A stretch of 64,000 bases of DNA from Variovorax davisae (GTDB taxonomy: Bacteria; Pseudomonadota; Gammaproteobacteria; Burkholderiales; Burkholderiaceae_C), in NCBI RefSeq assembly GCF_030316845.1, contig NZ_JASZYS010000005.1, positions 186,001 through 250,000 on the forward strand, given 5' to 3'. Positions 35,938 through 44,125 of the stretch are shown here, piece by piece. Under the pieces are notes generated by a model. That model had not been told where the DNA came from. It did no database searches and saw nothing but the letters and a program-made list of their open reading frames with translations. Both the position numbers and the translations under genes were made by a program. Position 1 is the stretch's first letter, and each line of letters begins with the position of its first letter.

Positions 35938-36886
35938 GCGCGGGGGGCGCCGCCAGGCGGTTCACCTCGACGGAGATGTGGACCAGTTCCTCGTGGACGC
36001 GCAACTGCTGCTTGAAGTAGTCGGGGCCGACCTCGGCGTCGGTGGCCAGCGAGACGATGCAGGCGTACTTGCCCTTGCCGACCCGCCACACATGCAGGTC
36101 GCACAGCGTGGCCGTCACCGGACTGGCGGCGATGACCTCGCGGATCTCGGCCACCACCGGCGCATTCATCTCGGCGTCGAGCAGCACCCGGCCCGACTCG
36201 CGCATCAGGCCGATGGCCCAGACCGCGACCAGCCCGGCGCCGACGATGCCCATCAGCGGGTCGAGCCAGTCGGCGCCCCACAGCTTGCCGCCGAACAGGG
36301 CGACGATCGCCAGCACCGAGGTCGCGGCGTCCGCCACCACATGCAGGTAGGCCGCGCGCAGGTTCAGGTCGTGGTGCCCATGGCCGCCGTGGTCGTCGTG
36401 GCCGTGGTGGGCATGGCCGTGGTCTTCCCCGCGCAGCAGCCAGGCGCAGGCCAGGTTCACTCCCAGGCCGAGCACGGCGATGGCGATCGCCTGGTCGTAG
36501 TGGATCGGGGTCGGGGCCAGCAGGCGCGCCACCGATTGCCAGAGCATCGATGCAGCCACCAGCGCCAGCACGATAGCGCTGGTGTAGCCGCCGAGGACCT
36601 CGATCTTCCAGGTGCCGAAGGAGAAGCGGCGGTCGTCGGCGAAGCGCCGCGCCGCCGCATAGGCGGCCACCGACAGGCCCAGGGCCACGGTGTGCGAGCT
36701 CATGTGCCAGCCGTCGGCCAGCAGCGCCATGGAATTGAAGATCCATCCGCCCGCGATCTCCACCCCCATCATCACCGCGGTGAGGACCGCCGCCCACAGC
36801 GTGGCGCGCTGGGCCAGCGGATTGCCGTCGTCGAAGACGTGCGCGTGCTGCCAGCCCCGGGACATTGGAAGAGTTTGCATGGCCAT
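35915..36886 (-). CDS. dmeF: CDF-family Co/Ni/Zn efflux transporter (DmeF-like)
   Basis: Cation diffusion facilitator of up to 323 residues with six transmembrane helices. The metal-site motif SMALLADGWHMSSHTVALG lies in helix 2 and LHVVADAATSVLAI in helix 5. A long His-rich loop (HGHAHHGHDDHGGHGHHD, near 155-172) separates helices 4 and 5, and there is a cytoplasmic C-terminal domain. It exports divalent metal in exchange for protons. The start is uncertain (36886, 36880 or 36865) because the operator lies directly in front; 36865 (MSRGWQHAHVF) fits family N-termini and would leave room for a leader. Confidence 0.88.
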   Translation of the reverse strand: MAMQTLPMSRGWQHAHVFDDGNPLAQRATLWAAVLTAVMMGVEIAGGWIFNSMALLADGWHMSSHTVALGLSVAAYAAARRFADDRRFSFGTWKIEVLGGYTSAIVLALVAASMLWQSVARLLAPTPIHYDQAIAIAVLGLGVNLACAWLLRGEDHGHAHHGHDDHGGHGHHDLNLRAAYLHVVADAATSVLAIVALFGGKLWGADWLDPLMGIVGAGLVAVWAIGLMRESGRVLLDAEMNAPVVAEIREVIAASPVTATLCDLHVWRVGKGKYACIVSLATDAEVGPDYFKQQLRVHEELVHISVEVNRLAAPPALRPATAP

Positions 36887-36887
36887 A

Positions 36888-36902
36888 TACTGTACCCCAG
36901 TA
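36888..36902. promoter_or_regulatory. RcnR-type operator between dmeF and its repressor gene
   Basis: The 15-base site reads TACTGTACCCCAGTA on the plus strand and TACTGGGGTACAGTA on the minus strand, that is TACT-N7-AGTA with a G tract. This is the spacing of the E. coli RcnR operator (TACT-G6-N-AGTA). The dyad extends to ATACTG-N5-CAGTAT (36887-36903). A TATACT -10-like hexamer at 36886-36891 overlaps it, so repressor binding would block the promoter. Confidence 0.7.
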
Positions 36903-36927
36903 TGTAGCCGGTCGCTAGAATCGCCCC

Positions 36928-37200
36928 ATGAGCCACACCATCACAGGAAGCGCGAAGCTGCTGGCGCGGGTTCGCCGCATCAAGGGCCAGGCCGCGGCGC
37001 TGGAGAGCGCGCTGGGCGCGGGCACCGAGTGCATGGCGGTCCTGCAGCAGATCGCGGCGATTCGCGGCGCCGTCAACGGTCTGATGCTGGAAGTCCTCGA
37101 AGGCCACGTCCGCGAGCATCTGGGACCCGAGGCCGACCAAGAGCGGCGGGGCGAGGAGACCGAGGCGGTGGTGGCGGCGCTGCGGTCCTACCTGAAGTAG
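36928..37200 (+). CDS. RcnR/DmeR-type metal-sensing repressor
   Basis: All-helical CsoR/RcnR/FrmR-family repressor of 90 residues. All four RcnR metal ligands are in place: His3 (MSHT), Cys35 (ECMAVLQQ), His60 and His64 (GHVREH). LQQIAAIRGAVNGLMLEV is nearly identical to RcnR. Ni(II) or Co(II) binding should release DNA and induce the divergent dmeF gene. His3 separates it from FrmR (formaldehyde, Pro2/Cys35) and CsoR (copper). Confidence 0.9.
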   Translation: MSHTITGSAKLLARVRRIKGQAAALESALGAGTECMAVLQQIAAIRGAVNGLMLEVLEGHVREHLGPEADQERRGEETEAVVAALRSYLK

Positions 37201-37203
37201 GCC

Positions 37204-38325
37204 CTACTCGAACTCCGTGCCCGGCGTGAGCGGCGGGTGCCGGTAGCTGGCCGGCGTGCGGCTCAGCTTCACCGGCGCGCCGATGCCGCGCCAGCCGCCT
37301 TCCATCTCGACCACCATCTCGCGGTGCGCCGTGTGCGGATGCTCGAGCGCCGCATCGACCGACAGCACCGGCGCCGCCGGCACGCCCGCGGCCATGAGCT
37401 GTTCGACCAACTGGCGGCCGTCGAAGCTCGCCAGCTGCGCTTCGAGCCGCTGCTTCAGGCCATCGCGGTTCACCGAGCGCGATCCGGCGTCGCGGTAGAG
37501 CGGGTCGTCGCTGAGCTCGGGCAGGCCGATGGTGCGGCAGAAACTCGCGAACTGGCGGTCGTTGCCGACGGCCAGGAAGATCGGATCGGTGCCGGTCCGC
37601 AGGGCATCGTAGGGGTAGATGTTGGGGTGCGCGTTGCCGGTGCGGCGCGGCGTGCGGCCGTCGAGGAACCAGTTGGCGGCATGCGGGTGCAGCAGCGACA
37701 GGCCGCTGTCGTACAGCGCCGCTTCGACGAACTGGCCGCGCCCGCTGCGCTGGCGCTCCTGCAGCGCGAGCAGCACGCCGATCACCGCATTGAGCCCGGT
37801 CACCATGTCGACCACCGGCAGTCCGACCCGCAGCGGGCCGCCCTCGGACTCGCCGTTGATGCTCATGATGCCGGTCATGGCCTGCACCGCGGCGTCGTAG
37901 CCCGGCAGGGCGCCGAGCGGCCCGTCGGCACCGAAGCCCGACACGCGGCACCAGACCAGGCGCGGGAAGCGCTTGGACAGTTCGTCGTAGCCGATGCCCC
38001 AGCGCTCCATGGTGCCGGTCTTGAAGTTCTCGATCAGCACGTCGGCCTCGGCCACCAGCGCCAGCAGCGCCTCGCGTCCCTCGGTGCTGCCGAGGTCGAG
38101 CGCCATCGTGCGCTTGTTGCGGTTGAGGCCGTGGTAGTACGAGGCCACGCCGTCCTTGAAGGGCGGGCCCCAGGTGCGGGTGTCGTCGCCCTGCGGCGGT
38201 TCGACCTTGAGCACGTCGGCGCCATGGTCGCCGAGGATCTGGCCGCAGTACGGCCCGCCGAGAATGCGCGAGATGTCGAGCACGCGGATGCCGGCCAGTG
38301 CGCCGGTGTTGACGGTGGTGGTCAT
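37204..38325 (-). CDS. CaiB/BaiF-family (class III) CoA-transferase
   Basis: Protein of 373 residues with the family N-terminus IRVLDISRILGGPYCGQILG, VEPPQGDDTR, the catalytic aspartate probably Asp173 in VVDMVTGLNAV, and the C-terminal TPASYRHPPLTPGT. It transfers CoA between organic acids as a domain-swapped dimer. It lies 4 bases downstream of a Bug receptor and in the same run as an acyl-CoA dehydrogenase, suggesting one unit that imports, activates and oxidises an organic acid. Confidence 0.9.
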   Translation of the reverse strand: MTTTVNTGALAGIRVLDISRILGGPYCGQILGDHGADVLKVEPPQGDDTRTWGPPFKDGVASYYHGLNRNKRTMALDLGSTEGREALLALVAEADVLIENFKTGTMERWGIGYDELSKRFPRLVWCRVSGFGADGPLGALPGYDAAVQAMTGIMSINGESEGGPLRVGLPVVDMVTGLNAVIGVLLALQERQRSGRGQFVEAALYDSGLSLLHPHAANWFLDGRTPRRTGNAHPNIYPYDALRTGTDPIFLAVGNDRQFASFCRTIGLPELSDDPLYRDAGSRSVNRDGLKQRLEAQLASFDGRQLVEQLMAAGVPAAPVLSVDAALEHPHTAHREMVVEMEGGWRGIGAPVKLSRTPASYRHPPLTPGTEFE

Positions 38326-38329
38326 GGCG

Positions 38330-39316
38330 TCAATCGAGCTGCGCGCCGGACTTCTTCACGACGTCTTTCCACTTGGCGGTCTCGGACGAGATGAAGCGTC
38401 CGAGCTGCTGCGGCGAGCCGTCCTTGGCCGGCTCCAGGCCCTGGGAAGCGAACAGCTGCCTGACCTTCGGTGTCGCCAGCGCGTCGGCGAAGGCCTTGTT
38501 GAGTTTCGAGACCGTGGCGGGCGGCGTGCCGGCCGGCGCGACGATGCCGAAGAAGACGCTGACGTCGTAGCCCGTGACGCCCTGCTCGGCCAGTGTCGGC
38601 AGCTCCGGCAGGGCTTGCGAGCGCTGGGCCGTGGCGATGCCGAGCGCTCGCAGCTTGCCGGCCTTGACGTAGGGCAGCGCGGTCAGCACGTCGGTGAAGC
38701 TCATCGACACCTGGCCGCCCAGCAGGTCGTTGAGCGCCGGCCCGGTGCCCTTGTAGGGGATGTGCTGCAGGTCGGTGCCGGCGATGCCGTTGAACAGCAC
38801 GCCCGCCAGGTGCGAGGAGGCGCCATTGCCCGACGAGGCGTAGCTGAGCTTGCCCGGGTTGGCCTTGGCGTAGGCGATGAGCTCGCGCACGTCCTTCGCG
38901 GGCACCGCGGGGTTGACCACCAGGATGTTCGGCAGATAGCCGATCTGGATCACCGGCGCGAAGCTCGTGGCCGGGTCGTAGTTGATCTTGCGGTAGAGGC
39001 TCGAATTGATGGCCAGCGGGCCCGAGGTGCCGAACAGCAGCGTGTGGCCGTCGGCCGGTGCACGCGCCACGAACTCGGCGCCGATGTTGCCGCCGGCGCC
39101 GGCCCGGTTCTCGACAATCACGGGCTGGCCCAGCGCGTCCTTGATCTCGGCGGCCAGGGTGCGCGCCATCGCGTCGGTGGGACCGCCCGGCGGGAACGGG
39201 ATGATCAGCGAGATCGGCTTGGTCGGAAAGGCCTGGGCCTGCGCCGTCGACAGGGCGGGCAGCACCGGCAGGGCGCAGACGCCGGCGGCGAGGACGAAGG
39301 TCTTGAGCAGTTTCAT
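38330..39316 (-). CDS. Bug/TctC-family tripartite tricarboxylate receptor
   Basis: Exported binding protein of 328 residues. Signal MKLLKTFVLAAGVCALPVLP, cleavage near AQAQA, then PTKPISLIIPFPPGGPTDAM and VIVENRAGAGGNIGAEFVA. LQHIPYKGTGPALNDLLGG is in the binding pocket region. Sandwiched between the acyl-CoA dehydrogenase (32 bases upstream) and the CaiB/BaiF gene (4 bases downstream), which implies that its ligand is the acid processed by these enzymes. Confidence 0.91.
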   Translation of the reverse strand: MKLLKTFVLAAGVCALPVLPALSTAQAQAFPTKPISLIIPFPPGGPTDAMARTLAAEIKDALGQPVIVENRAGAGGNIGAEFVARAPADGHTLLFGTSGPLAINSSLYRKINYDPATSFAPVIQIGYLPNILVVNPAVPAKDVRELIAYAKANPGKLSYASSGNGASSHLAGVLFNGIAGTDLQHIPYKGTGPALNDLLGGQVSMSFTDVLTALPYVKAGKLRALGIATAQRSQALPELPTLAEQGVTGYDVSVFFGIVAPAGTPPATVSKLNKAFADALATPKVRQLFASQGLEPAKDGSPQQLGRFISSETAKWKDVVKKSGAQLD

Positions 39317-39348
39317 GGTTGTCTCCTTGATGTTCTGTTGTGGGCTCG

Positions 39349-41043
39349 TCAGGCGGTGGCCGCCTGCTTCTCGATCGCCGGGCCGTTCCACTGAGTCGGC
39401 ACGGCGTCCGGTGCGAGCGGATCGCGCGGCAGCACGCGGTGCAGCAGCACGCCCTGGGCCCACGCGATGCGCTGCGGCGAGCCGCTGCGCGCGCCTTCCC
39501 AGGCCATCGCGATCGCGCTGCAGACGTGATAGAGCGCCGAGGCGGCCTGGCGCGCCAGGACGTCGCCGCCTTCGTGCGCCGCGGTCGCGGCCAGTGCCGC
39601 CGCGCGCGCGAGCGCATCGCGCAGCGCGTCGGCAAAAGCTGGTGCCACGGCGGTGTCGTCGAGCAGGCCGCCGAAATGCGCCTGCAGCGCCGGCAGCGAG
39701 TTCTCGCGCTTGACGGCGCGGATCACGTCGAGCGCGACGATGTTGCTGGTGCCTTCCCAGATCGAGCCCAGGTGGGCATCGCGCACCAGCCGCGGGTCGC
39801 TCCATTCCTCGATGTAGCCGCAGCCGCCGCGGACTTCCATGGCGTCGCCGGTCAGCTTGCGGGCGTCACGGCAGGCGCGGAACTTGATGAGCGGCGTGAG
39901 GATGCGCAGCAGCGCATAGGCACCCGCTTCGCCGGCGTCGGAGCGGGCCAGCGCCTGGGCGGTCTGGAACACCATGCTGCGGGCCTGCTCGGCGGGCAGC
40001 CTGAGCTTGTTCAGCTGCCGCTGCATCAGCGGCATGTCGGCCAGCCGGCGGCCGAAGGCGCGGCGTTCGCCGGCGATGAACTCGGCTTCGGCGACGGCGC
40101 GGCGCATCAGGCCGGCGGCGCGCACGCCGTTCGACAGCCGCGAGTTGTTGACCATGTCGGCCATCTGCTGGAAGCCGCGCCCCTGCTCGCCGACCAGGTA
40201 GGCGATCGCGCCCTCGAGGCGGATCTCGCCGCTGGCCATCGAGCGGGTGCCCAGCTTGTCCTTGAGGCGCAGGATGCGGTAGTGGTTGGCGCTGCCGTCT
40301 TCCAGCTGCTTGGGCAGCAGGAACAGCGAGACGCCCTTCATGCCCGCCGGCGCGTCGTCGGCGCGCGCCAGCACCATCGCGAAGTCGGCGTCGGGGTTGG
40401 AGCAGAACCACTTGTCGCCTTCGAGGCGCCACTGGCCGGCCGCGTCCTTGCGGGCCAGCGTGAGCGTGGCGGCGATGTCGGAGCCGGCCGCCTGCTCGGT
40501 CATGAACATCGCGCCCTGGGCCAGGGTGTCGAAGTCGAGCGACTGGAAGCGCGGAAGAAAGCGCGCCACCAGTTCGGGGCTGCCGTATTTCTTGAGCGTG
40601 CGCGCCAGCGAATCGGTCATCGAGACCGGGCAGCACAGACCGAACTCGGCCTGCACGAAGAGGTAGGTCAGCACGTACTTGACCAGCGGCGGCATCTTGC
40701 CTTTCCAGCCCAGCGTGTCTTCGCGGTGCGACATCGCGGCCAGCCCGAATTCGCTGAGCGCGAGGCGTTCCATCTCGACATAGGCGGGGTGCTTGTTCAC
40801 CTTCTGCTGGTCGATGCCGGTGCGGGTGCGCAGCGACAGGGTCGGCGGGTTCTTGTCGGCGGCCTGCGCCAGGTCGTCGAGCGGGCCGCCGGCCAGGGCA
40901 CCCAGGCGCTCGAAGTGCGGGCGCATGTGGCGCACCAGCTCGGGCGGCAGGTAGAGCGCGAGCATGCGCTGCAGTTCGGCGTCGGTGGTGAAGAGGTTCT
41001 GCCCGTGGCGGTCGGGCACGGGATGGGCGGGTGTGCTGGACAT
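39349..41043 (-). CDS. acyl-CoA dehydrogenase family protein (AidB-like)
   Basis: Flavoprotein of 564 residues, longer than ordinary acyl-CoA dehydrogenases (about 380) and close in shape to AidB/DmdC types. It has an extended N-terminal region, FMTEQAAGSDIAATLTLA for FAD/substrate binding, the central GGCGYIEEWSDPRLVRDAHL, IWEGTSNIVALDVIRA, and an extra C-terminal helical part. It oxidises an acyl-CoA to the enoyl-CoA or has an AidB-like role. The start at 41043 is fixed by an AAGGAG ribosome site 7 bases upstream. First gene of the three-gene unit. Confidence 0.88.
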   Translation of the reverse strand: MSSTPAHPVPDRHGQNLFTTDAELQRMLALYLPPELVRHMRPHFERLGALAGGPLDDLAQAADKNPPTLSLRTRTGIDQQKVNKHPAYVEMERLALSEFGLAAMSHREDTLGWKGKMPPLVKYVLTYLFVQAEFGLCCPVSMTDSLARTLKKYGSPELVARFLPRFQSLDFDTLAQGAMFMTEQAAGSDIAATLTLARKDAAGQWRLEGDKWFCSNPDADFAMVLARADDAPAGMKGVSLFLLPKQLEDGSANHYRILRLKDKLGTRSMASGEIRLEGAIAYLVGEQGRGFQQMADMVNNSRLSNGVRAAGLMRRAVAEAEFIAGERRAFGRRLADMPLMQRQLNKLRLPAEQARSMVFQTAQALARSDAGEAGAYALLRILTPLIKFRACRDARKLTGDAMEVRGGCGYIEEWSDPRLVRDAHLGSIWEGTSNIVALDVIRAVKRENSLPALQAHFGGLLDDTAVAPAFADALRDALARAAALAATAAHEGGDVLARQAASALYHVCSAIAMAWEGARSGSPQRIAWAQGVLLHRVLPRDPLAPDAVPTQWNGPAIEKQAATA

Positions 41044-41094
41044 GTCTCGTCTCCTTGTCGGGCGCATCTTTTCGCGCTTGACGATGCTTGTCCA

Positions 41095-41105
41095 ATATCA
41101 GATAT
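41095..41105. promoter_or_regulatory. candidate LysR operator
   Basis: Perfect dyad ATATC-A-GATAT in the 104-base gap between the divergent acyl-CoA dehydrogenase and LysR genes, about 42 bases before the LysR start. The 5-base arms and AT-rich composition, unusual in this genome, fit a LysR-type binding site, although the classic T-N11-A spacing is not exact. Confidence 0.45.
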
Positions 41106-41147
41106 GTCTTGATTGATCCGATCTGGCTATTGTGGAAAACTGGCCGC

Positions 41148-42044
41148 ATGGAACTGCGGCACCTGCGCTACTTCGTCGTCCTCGCCGACGAGCTTCATTT
41201 CGGCCGCGCGGCGCGCCGGCTGTCGATCTCGCAGCCGCCGCTGAGCGTCGCCATCCGCCAGCTCGAGGCGTCGGTCGGCGCCCGGCTGTTCGATCGCAAC
41301 AGCAAGGAGGTGCGGCTGACGCCGGCCGGCGACGCGCTGCAGGCCTCGGCCCGGCGCCTGCTGCGCCAGGCCGAGGAGGCCGCCCTGGAGGCGCACGACG
41401 TCGCGCAGGGCTCGGCGGGGCGCCTGCGGATCGGCTTCGTCGGCGCCACGCTCTATCGCGGCCTGCCGCAGGCGCTGGCCAAGTTCCAGGCCCGGCATCC
41501 GGCGGTGCGCGTCACGCTGGCCGAACTCAACTCGGGCGAGCAGATCACCGAGCTGCTGCACGACCGGCTGGACTTCGGCTTCGTCCACACCAGCCGGATG
41601 CCGGCCGAGCTGCGCCACGAGCTGCTGCTGTCGGAGCCCTTCGTCGCCTGCCTGCCGGTCGGCCATCGCCTGGCGCGCCGGCGCACGGTGGCCGTCGCCA
41701 GCCTGCGCGACGAACCCTTCGTGCTGTTCTCGCGCAGCGCCTCGCCCGACTACCACGAGCGCATCCTCGCGATCTGCGCCGACGCGGGCTTCCGGCCCGA
41801 GGTGCGGCACGAGGTGCGGCACTGGCTGTCGGTGGTCTCGCTGGTCTCCCAGGGGATGGGCGTGGCGCTGGTGCCGAGCGCGCTGCGCCGTGCCGCGCTG
41901 CGCGGCGCGGTGTTCCGTCCGCTCGATGAGGAGGTGGCCGGCTCGGATGCCTACTGCGTCTGGCGCGAGGGGCCCGAGAACGCGGTGGTGCAGGGCTTTC
42001 TTCGCGCCGTGCGGGCCGGCGTGCCGGCCGACGATCAGGCGTAG
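41148..42044 (+). CDS. LysR-family transcriptional regulator
   Basis: Regulator of 298 residues. The winged HTH at 1-60 starts MELRHLRYFVVLADELHFGR and contains ARRLSISQPPLSVAIRQLEA. A periplasmic-binding-like effector domain follows from about 90. It is transcribed divergently from the acyl-CoA dehydrogenase/Bug/CaiB unit, which it probably controls in response to an intermediate of that pathway. The last 10 bases overlap the end of the convergent srkA gene. Confidence 0.9.
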   Translation: MELRHLRYFVVLADELHFGRAARRLSISQPPLSVAIRQLEASVGARLFDRNSKEVRLTPAGDALQASARRLLRQAEEAALEAHDVAQGSAGRLRIGFVGATLYRGLPQALAKFQARHPAVRVTLAELNSGEQITELLHDRLDFGFVHTSRMPAELRHELLLSEPFVACLPVGHRLARRRTVAVASLRDEPFVLFSRSASPDYHERILAICADAGFRPEVRHEVRHWLSVVSLVSQGMGVALVPSALRRAALRGAVFRPLDEEVAGSDAYCVWREGPENAVVQGFLRAVRAGVPADDQA

Positions 42045-43084
42045 AGGGGTTCTTCGGCCATCGCCTCGCACTGGTCCTGCAGCATCTGGATCTGGCCCTT
42101 CCAGTAGTCGCTGGAGCCGAACCACGGGAAGTTGATCGGAAAGATCGGGTCTTCCCAGCGCCGCGCCAGCCAGGCGCTGTAGTGGATCAGGCGCAAGGTG
42201 CGCAGCGGCTCGACCAGCGCCAGCTCGCGGCGGTCGAAGTCGCGGAACTGCTCGTAGCCGTCGAGCAGGCCGCTCAGTTGCCCGGTCTGCTGCGCGCGGT
42301 CGCCCGACAGCAGCATCCAGAGGTCCTGCACGGCGAAGCCGGTGCGGGCGTCGTCGAGGTCGACGAAGTGCGGGCCGCCATCGGGGCGGTCGGTCGGCGT
42401 CCAGAGGATGTTGCCGGGATGGACGTCGCCGTGCAGCCGCAGCCGCTTCAGCGGCGGGTCGTTGTCGCCGTCGTGGCCGGTGCCGAGCGCGCTGGCGGCG
42501 ATCATCTCGAAGGCGGTGTTGCAGGCGGCTTCCCACTCGCGCTGCACGTCCAGCGGCACCATCTGGTGGCCGAGCAGCCAGTCGCGCGACGCGAGGCCGA
42601 AGGTCTGGAGATCGAGGGCCGGACGGGTGACGAAGGGCGTGCGGGCACCGACTGCATGGATGCGCGCCAGGAACCGGCCGACCCATTCGAGCACCTCGAA
42701 GTCGTCGAGCTCGGGCCCGCGGCCGCCACGGTAGGGGCTGACGCTGAAGGCGAAGCCGCCATGGTGGTGCAGGGTGCGGCCGGCGACCGCGATCGGCGGC
42801 ACGGCCGGCACTTCGGCCGCGGCCAGTTCGAGCGCGAAGCCGTGTTCCTCGAGGATCTGCTCGTCGCTCCAGCGGCCGGGCCGGTAGAACTTGACGACCA
42901 CGGCGCTGCGGTCTTCGAGGTGGACCTGGTAGACCCGGTTCTCGTAGGAGTTCAGGGCCGTCAGTCGGCCGTCGCCGTGCAGGTCGAGCGCGGCCAGTGC
43001 ATCCAGCACCACGTCGGGCGTGAGGCTCTCGTAGGGGTGGGCGGCCGAGGCCGCAGGCGAAGGAGGGGAGTTGGAAGGAGCCAC
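42035..43084 (-). CDS. srkA: stress-response Ser/Thr kinase (SrkA/YihE-like)
   Basis: Aminoglycoside-phosphotransferase-fold protein kinase of 349 residues: the nucleotide part has NSYENRVYQV and VVKFYRPGRWSDEQILEEH, the catalytic loop is LRLHGDVHPGNILW, and the metal Asp lies in HFVDLDDARTG. Length and order agree with E. coli SrkA (328), which counters programmed death under stress. The N-terminal 20 residues are a Pro/Ser/Ala-rich extension, so a later start is conceivable. Confidence 0.87.
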   Translation of the reverse strand: MAPSNSPPSPAASAAHPYESLTPDVVLDALAALDLHGDGRLTALNSYENRVYQVHLEDRSAVVVKFYRPGRWSDEQILEEHGFALELAAAEVPAVPPIAVAGRTLHHHGGFAFSVSPYRGGRGPELDDFEVLEWVGRFLARIHAVGARTPFVTRPALDLQTFGLASRDWLLGHQMVPLDVQREWEAACNTAFEMIAASALGTGHDGDNDPPLKRLRLHGDVHPGNILWTPTDRPDGGPHFVDLDDARTGFAVQDLWMLLSGDRAQQTGQLSGLLDGYEQFRDFDRRELALVEPLRTLRLIHYSAWLARRWEDPIFPINFPWFGSSDYWKGQIQMLQDQCEAMAEEPLYA

Positions 43085-43185
43085 CCCGCATTGTCGGGCC
43101 TGGCGCGCACCGGCGGGGGTGCTTGATTTTTGCCCTGCTTGCGGCCACAGTGCAGCGTCGCTGCCATCCTTGCGGGAGACGAGCC

Positions 43186-44067
43186 GTGCAACCGTTCACG
43201 TTCTTCATCAGCTACCGCAGGCAGGACACGGCGCCGATCGCGCTGCTGCTCAAGAACGAGATCGAGAAGCGCATCCAGTTCGTGCGGGTCGCGGTCGATG
43301 TCGAGGAGCTCCAGCCCGGCGAGACCTTTCCCGACCGCCTGCGCGCCCTGATCGACGGCTCGCATGCCACCCTCGCCCTGATCGGCCGCCACTGGATGCC
43401 CCGCAGGGACGCCAGCGCCGCGGCGCCGCCCGACAGCGACTGGGTGGTGAACGAACTCGAATACGCGAAGACCTCGGCGCTCGCGTTGCCGGAGGCCCAG
43501 CGCTTCGCGCTCCCGGGGCGCCTGGTCATTCCGGTGTTCGTCGATTGCGAGCGCGACTTCAGGCCGTTCCACGTGCCGCCTTCGATCGCCTACATCGAGC
43601 AGCTGCACGCCGAGCGCATCGACTACGCGGGCTGGCCGAGCGCGATCGGCCCGCTGCTGGACCGGATCGCGGTCCGCCTGTCGTTGAAGAAGCGCCCGGA
43701 CGCCGACGAATACCCGCAACCGGACATCGCCAAGGCGCGCACGCAGCCGCTGCCGGACGCGGAGCTGGCGCAGATATTGCGCTACGACGACTACGAGGGC
43801 TGGTACGTGGACAACTACGGGGTGGCGACAGTCCGCTACCTGGTCAAGACCTTCAAGTTCCGTCACTTCGACCAGGCGGCCGATTTCATGAACCTGGTCT
43901 CGAACCACTGCCGCATCCTCGACCACCATCCGGAGTGGCGCAACGTGTTCAACCAGGTCACGGTGTCGCTCACGACCTGGGACGCGCAGCGCCGCATCAC
44001 GATCTACGACCTCAGCCTCGCGCTGTACATGAACATGGCGGCGAAGGCGGTGGCGAAGAATGCCTAG
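43186..44067 (+). CDS. TIR domain fused to pterin-4a-carbinolamine dehydratase-like domain
   Basis: Soluble protein of 293 residues with two domains. Residues 3-185 form a TIR domain: FTFFISYRRQDTAPIALLLK, VDVEELQPGETFPDRLRALI, the WxxxE motif with probable NADase Glu90 in DWVVNELEYA, and LVIPVFVD. Residues about 195-288 match PCD/DCoH: YLVKTFKFRHFDQAADFMNL, then DHHPEWRNVF and VTVSLTTWDAQRRIT. PCD normally recycles pterin cofactor or binds transcription factors; here HHP is kept, but the third catalytic His is Trp and the active-site Glu is Arg. GTG start at 43186, supported by a GGGAG site. It is a single gene with no partner nearby. TIR NADases typically act in immunity or signalling; the fusion suggests a pterin-like or protein cue. 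Confidence 0.82.
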   Translation: MQPFTFFISYRRQDTAPIALLLKNEIEKRIQFVRVAVDVEELQPGETFPDRLRALIDGSHATLALIGRHWMPRRDASAAAPPDSDWVVNELEYAKTSALALPEAQRFALPGRLVIPVFVDCERDFRPFHVPPSIAYIEQLHAERIDYAGWPSAIGPLLDRIAVRLSLKKRPDADEYPQPDIAKARTQPLPDAELAQILRYDDYEGWYVDNYGVATVRYLVKTFKFRHFDQAADFMNLVSNHCRILDHHPEWRNVFNQVTVSLTTWDAQRRITIYDLSLALYMNMAAKAVAKNA

Positions 44068-44125
44068 GTGGACCGGTTTCGCCCGCGTGGCACAGAAACG
44101 GGTGTTTGTCATTCGAGTCGAACCC

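Noticed and set aside
43123..43185. ATG at 43123 as the start of the TIR-PCD gene
   Set aside because: It would add 21 residues including a false hydrophobic start. The GTG at 43186 has a good ribosome site and begins directly at the TIR beta-strand, as in other TIR proteins.
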